DNA of 64,000 bases. Source: Pseudomonas gregormendelii. Its GTDB lineage: Bacteria > Pseudomonadota > Gammaproteobacteria > Pseudomonadales > Pseudomonadaceae. Within the stretch, counting starts at the first letter, position 1. Each line of letters starts with the position of its first letter. The stretch lies in the NCBI RefSeq assembly GCF_017114825.1, contig NZ_JADEVO010000008.1, positions 90,949 through 154,948 on the forward strand, in the 5' to 3' direction. Positions 19,375-27,607 of the stretch are shown in pieces. Below the pieces are notes generated by a model that ran no database searches, was not told where the DNA came from, and saw nothing but the letters and a program-made list of their open reading frames with translations. The position numbers were made by a program, and so were the translations under genes.

Positions 19375-20304
19375 ATGTCCGATCCCGTCTCATCGAGCAG
19401 CGGCGCTTCGCGCTCCTGGCTTGAATTGGCCCGTGGCAGCAGTTGGTCGGGGTTGCTGTTTTGGTTGACGTTAATCGTCGTGACCTGCCTGCTGCTGTTC
19501 AGTGGCTACAGTGCATTGACCGAAGCCGACTCGGACGTTCTGCATTACGCCATGCTGGGCGGCACCGCCGGATTTGCCGCTACGGCACTGGGCGCATTAA
19601 TGGCACTGGTACTGCGGGACGTCGCGGTCCGTACCCAGGACATCATGCTCGGCTTTGCGGCGGGAATGATGTTGGCGGCCAGCTCCTTTTCGCTGATCCT
19701 TCCAGGCATCGCCGCCGCCGACGCCATCACCGGCAGCAAACTGGTGTCTGCCGCGGTAGTGGTGCTGGGCATGGGGCTGGGCGTGGCCTTGATGGTCGGC
19801 CTTGATCGTTTTGTGCCCCACGAGCACCAGAAAAGCGGTCGGCGCGGCCCCGAGGTAGAACGCCTCAACCGGGTCTGGCTGTTTGTCCTGGCCATCACCC
19901 TGCACAACTTGCCCGAGGGCATGGCCATCGGCGTCAGTTTCGCGGACGGCGACATGAAGGTGGGTTTGCCCCTGACCACGGCCATCGCCATCCAGGATAT
20001 TCCCGAAGGGCTTGCCATTGCGCTGGCGCTGCGGGTCACAGGCATCTCTGCTTTGAAGTCGGCCCTGGTGGCGATAGGTTCCGGGCTCATGGAACCGTTG
20101 GGCGCGATCATCGGCCTGGGCGTTTCATCGGCATTCGCCCTCGGCTATCCCGTAGCCTTGGGTCTGGCGGCCGGGGCGATGATCTTCGTGGTGTCCCACG
20201 AAGTGATTCCCGAAACCCACCGCAACGGCCATGAAACGCCAGCTACGCTTGGGTTGATGATGGGCTTTGGGGTGATGATGTTTCTTGATACCGCGTTGGG
20301 GTAA
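19375..20304 (+). CDS. ZIP-family divalent metal transporter
   Basis: A 309-residue inner-membrane ZIP (GufA/ZupT-type) transporter for zinc or other divalent metals. Eight helices can be traced. The metal-site helices are clear: TLHNLPEGMAIGVSF (helix IV, HNLPEG) and AIAIQDIPEGLAIALAL (helix V, QDIPEG), plus VSHEVIPETH. It is longer at the N terminus than the minimal family. Single gene with an AGGAG site. Confidence 0.88.
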   Translation: MSDPVSSSSGASRSWLELARGSSWSGLLFWLTLIVVTCLLLFSGYSALTEADSDVLHYAMLGGTAGFAATALGALMALVLRDVAVRTQDIMLGFAAGMMLAASSFSLILPGIAAADAITGSKLVSAAVVVLGMGLGVALMVGLDRFVPHEHQKSGRRGPEVERLNRVWLFVLAITLHNLPEGMAIGVSFADGDMKVGLPLTTAIAIQDIPEGLAIALALRVTGISALKSALVAIGSGLMEPLGAIIGLGVSSAFALGYPVALGLAAGAMIFVVSHEVIPETHRNGHETPATLGLMMGFGVMMFLDTALG

Positions 20305-20434
20305 GTTCTTCCATCGAGCCTGGCTTTACGCAAGTGCACTTGAAAGACGGTCCCTCCTGGGCTGAGGCGTGAATGGCGACGACTAACATTGTCAAACCGG
20401 CGCTGGCCAGCAGCATGCGGTGGCTGAAGATCAT
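20243..20434 (-). CDS. possible small secreted protein
   Basis: A 63-codon frame whose first 25 residues read as a good signal peptide (MLLASAGLTMLVVAIHASA) with AGGA about 10 bases before the ATG, followed by a short mature region containing CTC. Its 3' 62 bases overlap the end of the ZIP gene antisense, so the tail is probably not conserved. Could be a real small gene or an accident. Confidence 0.3.
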   Translation of the reverse strand: MIFSHRMLLASAGLTMLVVAIHASAQEGPSFKCTCVKPGSMEELTPTRYQETSSPQSPSSTQA

Positions 20435-20595
20435 GGACGGCTATTCCTGGGTAAAGGTTGTGATGATTATTTCAAACTCACCCAGCATTGGTCATGCACG
20501 TGTGGCTTGAAGTGCCTGGATCCTCAGGTACTGCTTTTGCGGCTTCAAACACAAAGCCTGCATCGACGATATGAGCCGGAGTTTAACAGCGGTAT

Positions 20596-20910
20596 CTAGA
20601 AACTGCCTGCCAAGTACCACTGGGCATAGGGTGTGTTGGCAACTTTAAACCGGTTGTAGTCGGGGCTGCCATCATCCCACCAGACCGGGCCACGCTCCCC
20701 AAGTGCAACTTTGGCCGAGTTGACTTCCGCCCGGGCGGACTGCAACTGTTCGAGATCGCCGCTGGCCTTGGCAGCCTTGACCTGGCGTCGCGCGTTCATC
20801 AACTGATTGACCAGAAGTTGGCGCTTGTCAGCGGCCAGCGACGGGTCTGAACATCGCCACAGCTGACCTTTGACGACAAAGTAGCGGCCGTCCGGGGTGG
20901 TGGGGTTCAT
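20596..20910 (-). CDS. conserved small hypothetical protein
   Basis: A 104-residue soluble protein starting NPTTPDGRYFVVKGQLWRCSDPSL and ending in a Trp/Tyr-rich tail (GPVWWDDGSPDYNRFKVANTPYAQWYLAG). A type found widely in pseudomonads as far as I recall, without assigned function. GGGAG 8 bases upstream fixes the start at 20910. It follows and overlaps a small membrane-protein frame. Confidence 0.65.
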   Translation of the reverse strand: MNPTTPDGRYFVVKGQLWRCSDPSLAADKRQLLVNQLMNARRQVKAAKASGDLEQLQSARAEVNSAKVALGERGPVWWDDGSPDYNRFKVANTPYAQWYLAGSF

Positions 20911-21028
20911 GGGTGCAGCTCCCTGTCGCTTGATGTCGGCGCGCAATCCGCAACATTCCCCACAACATGGCGATTGCTATCGCCATCCAGGAGGCGATCA
21001 TGCTGAAGATTGTCATTGCAAGGCTCAT
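20828..21028 (-). CDS. small membrane protein overlapping the next gene
   Basis: A 66-codon frame with a very good ribosome site (GGAGGAATTT before the ATG). Its first 27 residues form one membrane helix (LAMTIFSMIASWMAIAIAMLWGML). The last 28 codons overlap the following gene in another frame, so only the N-terminal helix part is likely to be functionally constrained. Probably co-transcribed with it. Confidence 0.5.
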   Translation of the reverse strand: MSLAMTIFSMIASWMAIAIAMLWGMLRIARRHQATGSCTHEPHHPGRPLLCRQRSAVAMFRPVAGR

Positions 21029-21190
21029 AAATTCCTCCGCTGCTTTGTCGTCTCCGTGCTCTCCCGATAGATGACCGCGGAGTGTCCGGGGGATTCAAAT
21101 TTTCGTTAAATGACAACTAAGTCATCTGTAACTAATTCAAACTCTATTTTTTGGTGTAATGTTAGGGAACTCATCACGTAGAGATCTCCC

Positions 21191-21556
21191 ATGTCCAAAC
21201 TCGCAGAATTTCGCCAACTGGAAAAACACCTGGCAGAACAACTCCAGGCGCTGGAAGCATTGAAAGGTGATGCTGGCCTCAAGCAGGAAATTGAATTCGA
21301 AACCAAACTGCGTGCGCTCCTTGCCAAGTATGGTTACAGCTTGAAAGACATCGTCAACCTGCTCGACCCACAAGCCGGTCGCCGTGCACCTGCTGCCGAA
21401 GCCAAAACCGGCACGCGCAAGCCGCGTCAGGTCAAAGTCTACAAAAACCCGGAATCGGGTGAAGTTGTGGAAACCAAAGGTGGCAACCACAAGACCCTGA
21501 AAGAATGGAAAGCCAAGTACGGCTCCGAAAAAGTCGAGTCGTGGCTGGCCAAGTAA
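21191..21556 (+). CDS. mvaT: MvaT-family H-NS-like xenogeneic silencer
   Basis: A 121-residue nucleoid protein of the MvaT/MvaU family that silences AT-rich, often horizontally acquired DNA. The N-terminal coiled-coil oligomerisation region (LAEFRQLEKHLAEQLQALEALK) and the C-terminal AT-hook-like domain (RQVKVYKNPESGEVVETKGGNHKTLKEWKAKYG) are both complete. A family marker for Pseudomonas. Single gene with its own terminator. Confidence 0.93.
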   Translation: MSKLAEFRQLEKHLAEQLQALEALKGDAGLKQEIEFETKLRALLAKYGYSLKDIVNLLDPQAGRRAPAAEAKTGTRKPRQVKVYKNPESGEVVETKGGNHKTLKEWKAKYGSEKVESWLAK

Positions 21557-21612
21557 TTCCGGTGCGCGCCTGATTTGCGTGCAACCGCTTAAGTTGCAGC
21601 ACACACCCACAT

Positions 21613-21640
21613 GAGCCCGCGAAAGCGGGCTTTTGTTTTT
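21613..21640 (+). terminator. rho-independent terminator of mvaT
   Basis: AGCCCGC-GAAA-GCGGGCT followed by TTTGTTTTT: a compact GNRA-capped hairpin with a T tract. Confidence 0.88.
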
Positions 21641-21796
21641 AGCCGCATGACCCACGTTTGGCGGTTTGTCTCGTTCTGATAACTTCAAGAGCTGCGTGCA
21701 GAGCGTCTTTAAAATGTACGCTTATGTACATCGCGTGTACGCCATGGATCTGCGGGTGTACAGTGATCAGGAATTTTCAGTAAAAGGTGCACCCCA

Positions 21797-22504
21797 ATGT
21801 CCCAGGCAGGACGAGCGAAGACCAAGGCGCAGGACGCGGGCTGGCGGGGCTCGGTTGATGTCTGGCTGGATGCCGCCTATGACGCGCTGAAGGAGTCGGG
21901 GGTGGACGCCGTGCGGGTGATGCCGCTGGCCAAGCGCCTGAATTTGTCCCGCACCAGCTTCTATTGGTTCTACGAGGACCGCGAACAACTGCTAGCGGCG
22001 CTGCTCGCCCGTTGGCGGGACAAGAATACCGGCGGCATGCTCAGCCAGTGCGAAAGTTACGCAGAGAGTATTTCCGAGGCGATTCTCAACGTTTTCAAGT
22101 GCTGGCTGAACCCGGAGCTGTTCGACTCACAATTCGAGTTCGCGGTGCGCAGCTGGGCGCTGCAGTCGGATGGAGTGTCTGGCGAAATCGCCTTGGCCGA
22201 TGAGGCGCGCATCGGCGCACTGGCGGCGATGTTCCGCCGATTTGGCTACGACAACGAAGGGGCCGATGTACGCGCCAGGACGATCTACCTCACGCAGATC
22301 GGCTACATCTCGATGAAGACTACCGAAGATATCGTGGTGCGCTTCAGACGCATTCCACAGTACGTCAGCGTGTTTACCGGCAAGGCGCCCAAGCGGCGTG
22401 AGCTTGACCGTTTCTACGGGACCTTTGGCTACGCGCAAACAGAACCCGGCGTGTTCGTGCCCCTGGCTGAAACGTTCGAGGGAACCCCGATCGATGACGA
22501 GTAA
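21797..22504 (+). CDS. TetR-family transcriptional regulator
   Basis: A 235-residue TetR-type regulator: N-terminal helix-turn-helix (VDVWLDAAYDALKESGVDAVRVMPLAKRLNLSRTSFYWFYEDREQLLAALL) and a larger ligand domain. Its stop overlaps the start of the ProC-like gene by 11 bases, so the two are co-expressed. The remnants of betaine-type catabolic genes downstream suggest it once controlled a quaternary-amine or N-methylproline pathway. Confidence 0.85.
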   Translation: MSQAGRAKTKAQDAGWRGSVDVWLDAAYDALKESGVDAVRVMPLAKRLNLSRTSFYWFYEDREQLLAALLARWRDKNTGGMLSQCESYAESISEAILNVFKCWLNPELFDSQFEFAVRSWALQSDGVSGEIALADEARIGALAAMFRRFGYDNEGADVRARTIYLTQIGYISMKTTEDIVVRFRRIPQYVSVFTGKAPKRRELDRFYGTFGYAQTEPGVFVPLAETFEGTPIDDE

Positions 22505-23270
22505 GACCGTGGGAATCATCGGCGGTACCGGCTGGCTGGGGCGAGCCCTGGCCGAGGCGCTGCTCGACAGTCAGTTCATCGCGCCGCAGCATCTGTTGAT
22601 CTCCAATCGCTCGGGCGTGACTGCGTTTGAACCAGGCGTACGGCTGCTCGCTGACAATCAGCAACTGGTGGATGAGAGCGATATCGTCGTGCTGTCGATT
22701 CGCCCGGAGCAGTTTCGGGAACTGCGCATCAACGCTCGGGGCAGGCAGGTGATCTCGCTGATGGCGGGCGTGTCGGCGGCAGCCATCGGTTTGGCGACCG
22801 GGGCGCAAGCAGTGGTGCGGGCTATGCCCAATGCGGCGGTGGAAATTCGGCAGTCGTTCACGCCCTGGTGCAGCAACGTCAGCCTGGATGAACAGGAAGC
22901 CTTGTGGATTCAAGGTCTTTTCGAATGCGTAGGCAGCGCAGACGCAGTGCCTGATGAAGCCTGTGTCGATTATCTCAGTGCGTTGTCGGGAACCGGCCCG
23001 GCACTCCCGGCCATGCTGCAACTGGCGCTGACACGGCAAGCAGTGGCCGCAGGCATTCCACCGGATATCGCGCAACGAGCTGCTCAAGGCGTTGTCGTGG
23101 GTGGCGGGCACATGTTGGCTCGACACGATCCGCAACAGCTGATCGATTCGTTGCTGGCGTACCGGGGCGTGACAGCGGCAGCCCTGCAGTCGATGGTCGA
23201 TGATGAGTTCGAGTCGCTGGTGGGGCGGGCGGTGGAAGCCGGCGCGCAGGTCGCACGCCGGGGCATGTAG
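22494..23270 (+). CDS. pyrroline-5-carboxylate reductase-like protein
   Basis: A 258-residue NAD(P)-dependent reductase of the ProC family: Rossmann start VGIIGGTGWLGRALAEALL, SIRPEQF, and the C-terminal dimerisation helices with ALSGTGPALPAMLQLAL and LARHDPQQLIDSLL. It is probably not the housekeeping proC given its coupling to a TetR regulator. A role in proline-betaine/N-methylproline catabolism is an inference from the neighbouring flavoprotein and betaine-binding remnants. Confidence 0.8.
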   Translation: MTSKTVGIIGGTGWLGRALAEALLDSQFIAPQHLLISNRSGVTAFEPGVRLLADNQQLVDESDIVVLSIRPEQFRELRINARGRQVISLMAGVSAAAIGLATGAQAVVRAMPNAAVEIRQSFTPWCSNVSLDEQEALWIQGLFECVGSADAVPDEACVDYLSALSGTGPALPAMLQLALTRQAVAAGIPPDIAQRAAQGVVVGGGHMLARHDPQQLIDSLLAYRGVTAAALQSMVDDEFESLVGRAVEAGAQVARRGM

Positions 23271-23276
23271 AAGCGG

Positions 23277-23296
23277 CAAAAGCCTGCGCGCAGGCC
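23277..23296 (-). terminator. possible terminator of the truncated flavoprotein gene
   Basis: GCCTGC-GC-GCAGGC style palindrome; on the minus strand it is followed by TTTTG. Lies between two convergent stops. Confidence 0.4.
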
Positions 23297-23303
23297 TCCG
23301 GTT

Positions 23304-24465
23304 TCAGATTTCCTTCACCAGCCGCAGTGCGTCATAGATGGCCGCATGGGTATTGCGTGCCGAGACTGCGTCGCCAATGCGGAACAACTGGAAGCGCCCC
23401 TCGGGGTGGGTGACGAGGTGCTGCGCATTACCGGCGATCAGGTCATGCTGCTCGACTGCTCCGCCATTGCTGGAGAGCGGGCGCAGCTCGAAGTACAGGT
23501 CATCCAGGGGCAGGGTGCCGTGGTTGATTACCACCTGATCGACGACTCGCTGCTTGTGGACCTGTCCGTAATCACTGCCAAAAATCGCAACCAGCGTCCC
23601 ATCGCGCTTGTGCACCTTCTCAACCCGGTAGGTCACGGTAAAGGTGACGTCCAGATCCTGCAGGCTGCGCATGTAGGGCACCAGGTTCATGGCCATGACT
23701 TCGGGGGCAAATGAGCGGTCGGGCGTGACGATTTCAAGGGTCGCGCCGCTCCTGGCGATGACTTCGGCGGCTTGCAGTGCGGCGTGATCCCCCGCGTCGT
23801 CGAAAATCAGCACATTGCGCCCGGGCTTGACGTCACCGGAGATGATGTCCCAGGTCGAGACCACCAGTTCGTTGCCCTCGCGCAGGACTTCGGTGTGCGG
23901 CAGGCCCCCGGTGGCGACGATGACCACGTCTGGCTCGAAGGCTTGCACGGTGTCGGCCTCGGCCCAGGTGTTGAAATGAAACTTGACCCCCAGGCGTTCG
24001 CACTGCGCCATGCGCCAGTCGATGATGCTGATCATTTCGCGCCGGCGCTCGCTCAGGGCCGTCAGGCGTATCTGCCCGCCAGGCTGGTCCGCCGCTTCCA
24101 GCACGGTCACGTCATGGCCTCGTTCCCCAGCTACTCGCGCCGCCTCCAGCCCCGCCGGGCCGCTACCCACCACGACCACCCGGCGCTTGACCGCTGCCTT
24201 GGGAATGTCGTGGGGCATGGTGGTCTCGCGACCGGTCGCCGCGTTGTGGATGCAATAGGCGGCGCCGCCCTGGTAGATGCGGTCCAGGCAGTAGTTGGCG
24301 CCCACGCACGGGCGGATGTCTTCTTCGCGCTTCTCGATGATCTTGCGCACGATGTGCGGGTCGGTCATGTGCGCCCGGGTCATGCCCACCATGTCCACCT
24401 TGCCCGAGGCAATCGCATAGCGCGCCGTGGCCACATCGGGAATTTTCGCCGCATGGAAAGTGATC
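23304..24465 (-). pseudogene. NADH:flavin oxidoreductase (DgcA/StcD-like demethylase), 5' half deleted
   Basis: About 385 residues of the C-terminal part of an old-yellow-enzyme/trimethylamine-dehydrogenase-type demethylase: end of the TIM barrel (FHAAKIPDVATARYAIASGKVDMVGMTRAHM), the 4Fe-4S cysteine segment (RPCVGANYCLDRIYQGGAAYCIHN), then the FAD/NAD Rossmann domains (VVVVGSGPAGLEAARVAGERGHDVTVLEAA). Full-length relatives are about 680 residues; most of the FMN barrel is missing. Homology stops near 24465, where plus-strand coding for a betaine-binding protein begins. Intact it would demethylate dimethylglycine or N-methylproline. Confidence 0.8.
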
Positions 24466-24469
24466 GACC

Positions 24470-25125
24470 TGATCCCGATGGTCTGGCTGCCGAGCACGCA
24501 CAAGGCGTTCTATGACAAGTACAAAGACCGGCTCGAAGACCTTGGGGTGCTGTATGAGGGGCGTATCGGCATGGCGGTGCCGAGTTCGGTGCCGTTGAGC
24601 GAGGTGGCCAGCGTCGAAGACCTGAACAAGCCTGAGGTCCGGGCCAGGCTGGAAGGCAAGATCCTCACCTCGGAAGTGGGTAACGGCCAGTACAAGCTGA
24701 CGGTCAAGGCCATCGATGAGTACAAACTTGAGGGCTACAAGCTGGTGGCGTCCTCTGAGACCGGGATGCTCAATGAGCTGGATCGCAATCTGAAGCGCGA
24801 TAAATGGTCGCTGGTCAATGCCTGGAGCCCGCACTGGATGTTCTCCAAGTGGCCGTTGCGCTACCTGGATGATCCGAAGCAGATCTTTGGCGGCGCCGAG
24901 CAAATCCACGCTGTGGCGCGCAAGGGCTTTAGCGAGCAGTACCCCGAAGTGGCGTATTTCTTCGCCCACTATTCGGTGCCCAAGGCGGACCTGGACGCGC
25001 TGATGATGGAGGCTCGGCAGAGTTCGTCCGACAAGGTGGTAGCGGCATATTACGCGGCCAACAAACCGCGTTTCGACGCCATGTTCCAGCAGGGCGCAGA
25101 GGCCGTCAGCAGCCGTCAGCCCTGA
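24470..25125 (+). pseudogene. glycine-betaine/proline ABC substrate-binding protein, 5' part deleted
   Basis: About 215 residues of the C-terminal part of a ProX/OpuAC-type periplasmic binding protein (HKAFYDKYKDRLEDLGVLYEGRIGMAVPSSVPLSEVASVEDLN, VASSETGMLNELDRNLKRDKWSLVNAWSPHWMFSKWPLRYLDDPKQIFGGAE). The signal peptide and first lobe are missing; there is no start codon with a ribosome site at the junction. It is head to head with the truncated flavoprotein, so one deletion removed both 5' ends. Confidence 0.78.
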
Positions 25126-25199
25126 AGGCTGCGGTGACCAGAGGCAGCCATGGAGTGGCGCCATTCGGTCGCCCACGGGTGCCGGTCCCGCAGGGTTGC

Positions 25200-25289
25200 C
25201 GCAAAGCCGAAACCAGCCCGCCGCCGGTGTACCCGGAGTCGCACCTGTCGTTCCTGGCCAACGTCTACAACCACCGCATTGATCCATAG
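25200..25289 (+). pseudogene. short coding-like remnant
   Basis: One frame reads VYPESHLSFLANVYNHRIDP and then stops, with protein-like composition but no start. It lies just after the betaine-binding remnant. I cannot name the parent gene; it fits further decay of this locus. Confidence 0.25.
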
Positions 25290-25348
25290 GCGACGCGGCC
25301 GGGGTTGCGGCTGCGTTCGCCTTGGCCAAGGTGTGTCCGCGAGAATCC

Positions 25349-25813
25349 TTATGGCGTTACCTGATAACCACGCTGCTGCATGCAACTGCTGTAGGCGGAT
25401 GACACCGCCGTCGTATTCTGCTCTGCGCTGCGGCGGTCCTGGCGACGATCCTGGCGCTGGCGGGACCCGCCCACCACTGCGCCAGCCACCGCTGCATCCT
25501 TGGCCTGGTTCTGGCGGTATTGCTGTTTGACGTCGTCGTCCACCCGATCATAGAACTCATCGTGCTGACGACCCCGCGCGCCGGCAACCGCAGCTCCGGC
25601 AACGGCGCCAGTCGCGGCTCCGCGTACACGCCCACCTGATTGCGGCGTCGTGCTCGAGCTCGTTGTGCTGCCAGCCTGGGACTGGCAGGCGCTGACGTCC
25701 TGCTGGATGATTGCCTGCGTCTGTCCTTTGAGAGGGGTGATGGTCTCGGCTGCTGCGCTTGACGAGACCGCGCAAAGGATCAGGGTAATGCAAGGGGCGA
25801 AGACGATTTTCAT
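25349..25813 (-). CDS. glycine-zipper (YMGG-like) envelope protein
   Basis: A 154-residue exported protein: signal peptide (MKIVFAPCITLILCAVSSSAAA), a Ser/Thr-rich segment, two Gly-zipper helices (RGAATGAVAGAAVAGARG and DAAVAGAVVGGSRQRQ) separated by a charged loop (FYDRVDDDVKQQYRQ), and a C-terminal SSCMQQRGYQV motif typical of the YMGG/glycine-zipper family. Likely outer-membrane or periplasmic. The ATG at 25813 is preferred over a GTG four codons upstream. Single gene. Confidence 0.75.
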   Translation of the reverse strand: MKIVFAPCITLILCAVSSSAAAETITPLKGQTQAIIQQDVSACQSQAGSTTSSSTTPQSGGRVRGAATGAVAGAAVAGARGRQHDEFYDRVDDDVKQQYRQNQAKDAAVAGAVVGGSRQRQDRRQDRRSAEQNTTAVSSAYSSCMQQRGYQVTP

Positions 25814-25905
25814 GGTGAACCCCACTGCGGCGAGTGTGCGTTGGAGTTACGACGCTTGAACCTTTACAGATTAGTTCACCTGTCACGCTTGGCTCGCACC
25901 TCTCA

Positions 25906-26244
25906 TCATATCGCACGTGCCTCGACGCTTTGCGGGTCGGCCAACAGCCCCTCGACTTGCGCACGCTCCCAGGTACTCAGCAGCTCCACGGGATCAGTCC
26001 CATAACGATGCCAGTCGGCAAACGTGGCCGAGCGGCCATCCGCAGCGATGCAGGATTCACAGCGGGTGAGGGTGCCCTGGTCCTGGCACAGGTTGAGCAC
26101 CCAGCCATCGACTTCAACACGGATCTGGCCCGCGTCAATTCCCGGAGAGGCCTGACGGCTGATTCGTTGGATAGACCGCGTACCCAGGGCCAGGTCTCTC
26201 AGGATCTGGCATACCTCACGGCTTGAAAGTGATTCGCGGGTCAT
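25906..26244 (-). CDS. DUF7693-like small protein
   Basis: A 112-residue soluble protein: LSSREVCQILRDLALGTRSIQRI at the start, a VEVDGWVLNLCQDQGTLTRCESCIAADGR segment with a Cys-x2-Cys, and DRYGTDPVELLSTWE near the end. I associate this pattern with a small Pseudomonas family (DUF7693) of unknown function, from memory only. No clear ribosome site at the ATG 26244. Confidence 0.55.
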   Translation of the reverse strand: MTRESLSSREVCQILRDLALGTRSIQRISRQASPGIDAGQIRVEVDGWVLNLCQDQGTLTRCESCIAADGRSATFADWHRYGTDPVELLSTWERAQVEGLLADPQSVEARAI

Positions 26245-26496
26245 TGTTCTGGCAATCTGGGGCAGTCATCAGGAAGGACTACAGCGTATCCGCAGCTCCC
26301 GCAAAGATCTATGACCCGTTTGCTGAAGCCAAACTCGTCCGAACTGATGGGCGAGAGGTCATGAGCATAAATGTTGTCAAGCATGCGGTCGTCAAAGCCA
26401 GTAACTGTTCATCGTTATCAACCTTTCATCGGTCATTGCGGTGCAATCTGCTGGCTGTGCTGAACTTTGGCGCACACGGACAAAGGAGCAATCAGC

Positions 26497-27570
26497 ATGG
26501 CGACCATGAAAGCAGCAGTTTTCGTTGAGAAAAACCGGATCGTGCTGGAGGACAAACCCATTCCCGAGGTGGGCCCACTGGATGCGCTGATCCGTATCAC
26601 CACCACGACCATTTGCGGCACCGACGTACACATCCTGCGCGGTGAATACCCAGTGGCCAAAGGGCTGACCGTTGGGCACGAACCGGTTGGTGTGATTGAA
26701 CGACTGGGCTCTCAGGTGCGCGGCTTCGTCGAAGGGCAACGGGTCATTGCCGGAGCCATCACCCCCAGCGGCCAAAGTTACGCCTGCCTGTGCGGCTGCG
26801 CTTCCCAGGACGGCCCGGATACCCGCCACGGGTTTCGCGCCACAGGCGGCTGGAAATTCGGCAACATCATTGACGGGTGCCAGGCCGAGTACCTGCTGGT
26901 GCCGGACGCAATCGCCAATTTGTGTCCCATTCCCGACGGCCTCAGCGATGAGCAGGTACTCATGTGCCCGGACATCATGTCCACCGGATTTTCCGGGGCC
27001 GAGCGCGGTGAAGTGAGCATTGGCGATACCGTTGTCGTGTTTGCCCTCGGGCCGATCGGCCTGTGCGCGGTGGCTGGCGCCCGCCTCAAGGGCGCGACCA
27101 CGATCATAGGCGTTGACGCCGTACCCGAACGCATGAGCGTCGCGCGGCAGCTGGGCGCGACCCATGTGGTCAATTTCAAGGACGGCAACGTGGTCGATCA
27201 GATCATGGCCCTGACCGATGGCCGAGGTGTCGATGTGTCCATCGAGGCATTGGGCACCCAAGGGACTTTCGAATCTGCCCTGCGGGTGCTGCGTCCCGGC
27301 GGTCGCTTGTCCAGCCTGGGGGTTTATTCAAGCGATCTGCGCATTCCGCTGGATGCCTTCGCCGCAGGATTGGGGGACTACAGCATCGTCACCACCCTGT
27401 GCCCCGGCGGCAAGGAGCGCATGCGTCGCCTGATGGCGGTGGTCAACAGCGGGGGCGTGGATCTGTCACCCCTGGTGACGCACCGCTACAAACTCGATGA
27501 TATTGAAGCCGCCTATGACCTGTTTGCCCACCAGCGGGACGGGGTGATGAAAGTGGCGATCACACCGTGA
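26497..27570 (+). CDS. zinc-dependent alcohol dehydrogenase
   Basis: A 357-residue medium-chain dehydrogenase. Catalytic zinc residues lie in ICGTDVHIL and GHEPVGVIERLG; the nucleotide fold is VVVFALGPIGLCAVAGARLKGA with GVDAVPERM after it. The NAD(P)-secondary-alcohol subclass is suggested by GGWKFGNIIDGCQAEYLLVPDA and MCPDIMSTGFSGAE, as in Clostridium/Thermoanaerobacter-type ADHs, which lack the structural zinc. AGGAG 8 bases before the ATG at 26497. A MgtC/DUF4010 gene follows after 37 bases. Confidence 0.85.
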   Translation: MATMKAAVFVEKNRIVLEDKPIPEVGPLDALIRITTTTICGTDVHILRGEYPVAKGLTVGHEPVGVIERLGSQVRGFVEGQRVIAGAITPSGQSYACLCGCASQDGPDTRHGFRATGGWKFGNIIDGCQAEYLLVPDAIANLCPIPDGLSDEQVLMCPDIMSTGFSGAERGEVSIGDTVVVFALGPIGLCAVAGARLKGATTIIGVDAVPERMSVARQLGATHVVNFKDGNVVDQIMALTDGRGVDVSIEALGTQGTFESALRVLRPGGRLSSLGVYSSDLRIPLDAFAAGLGDYSIVTTLCPGGKERMRRLMAVVNSGGVDLSPLVTHRYKLDDIEAAYDLFAHQRDGVMKVAITP

Positions 27571-27607
27571 GGATCGAACGTGCTTTGCCCAGGCGAATGA
27601 GCGCCTC

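Noticed and set aside
24163..25329. Continuous minus-strand frame bridging the deletion scar
   Set aside because: It is not in the frame of the flavoprotein and is antisense to the betaine-binding remnant; no recognisable protein.
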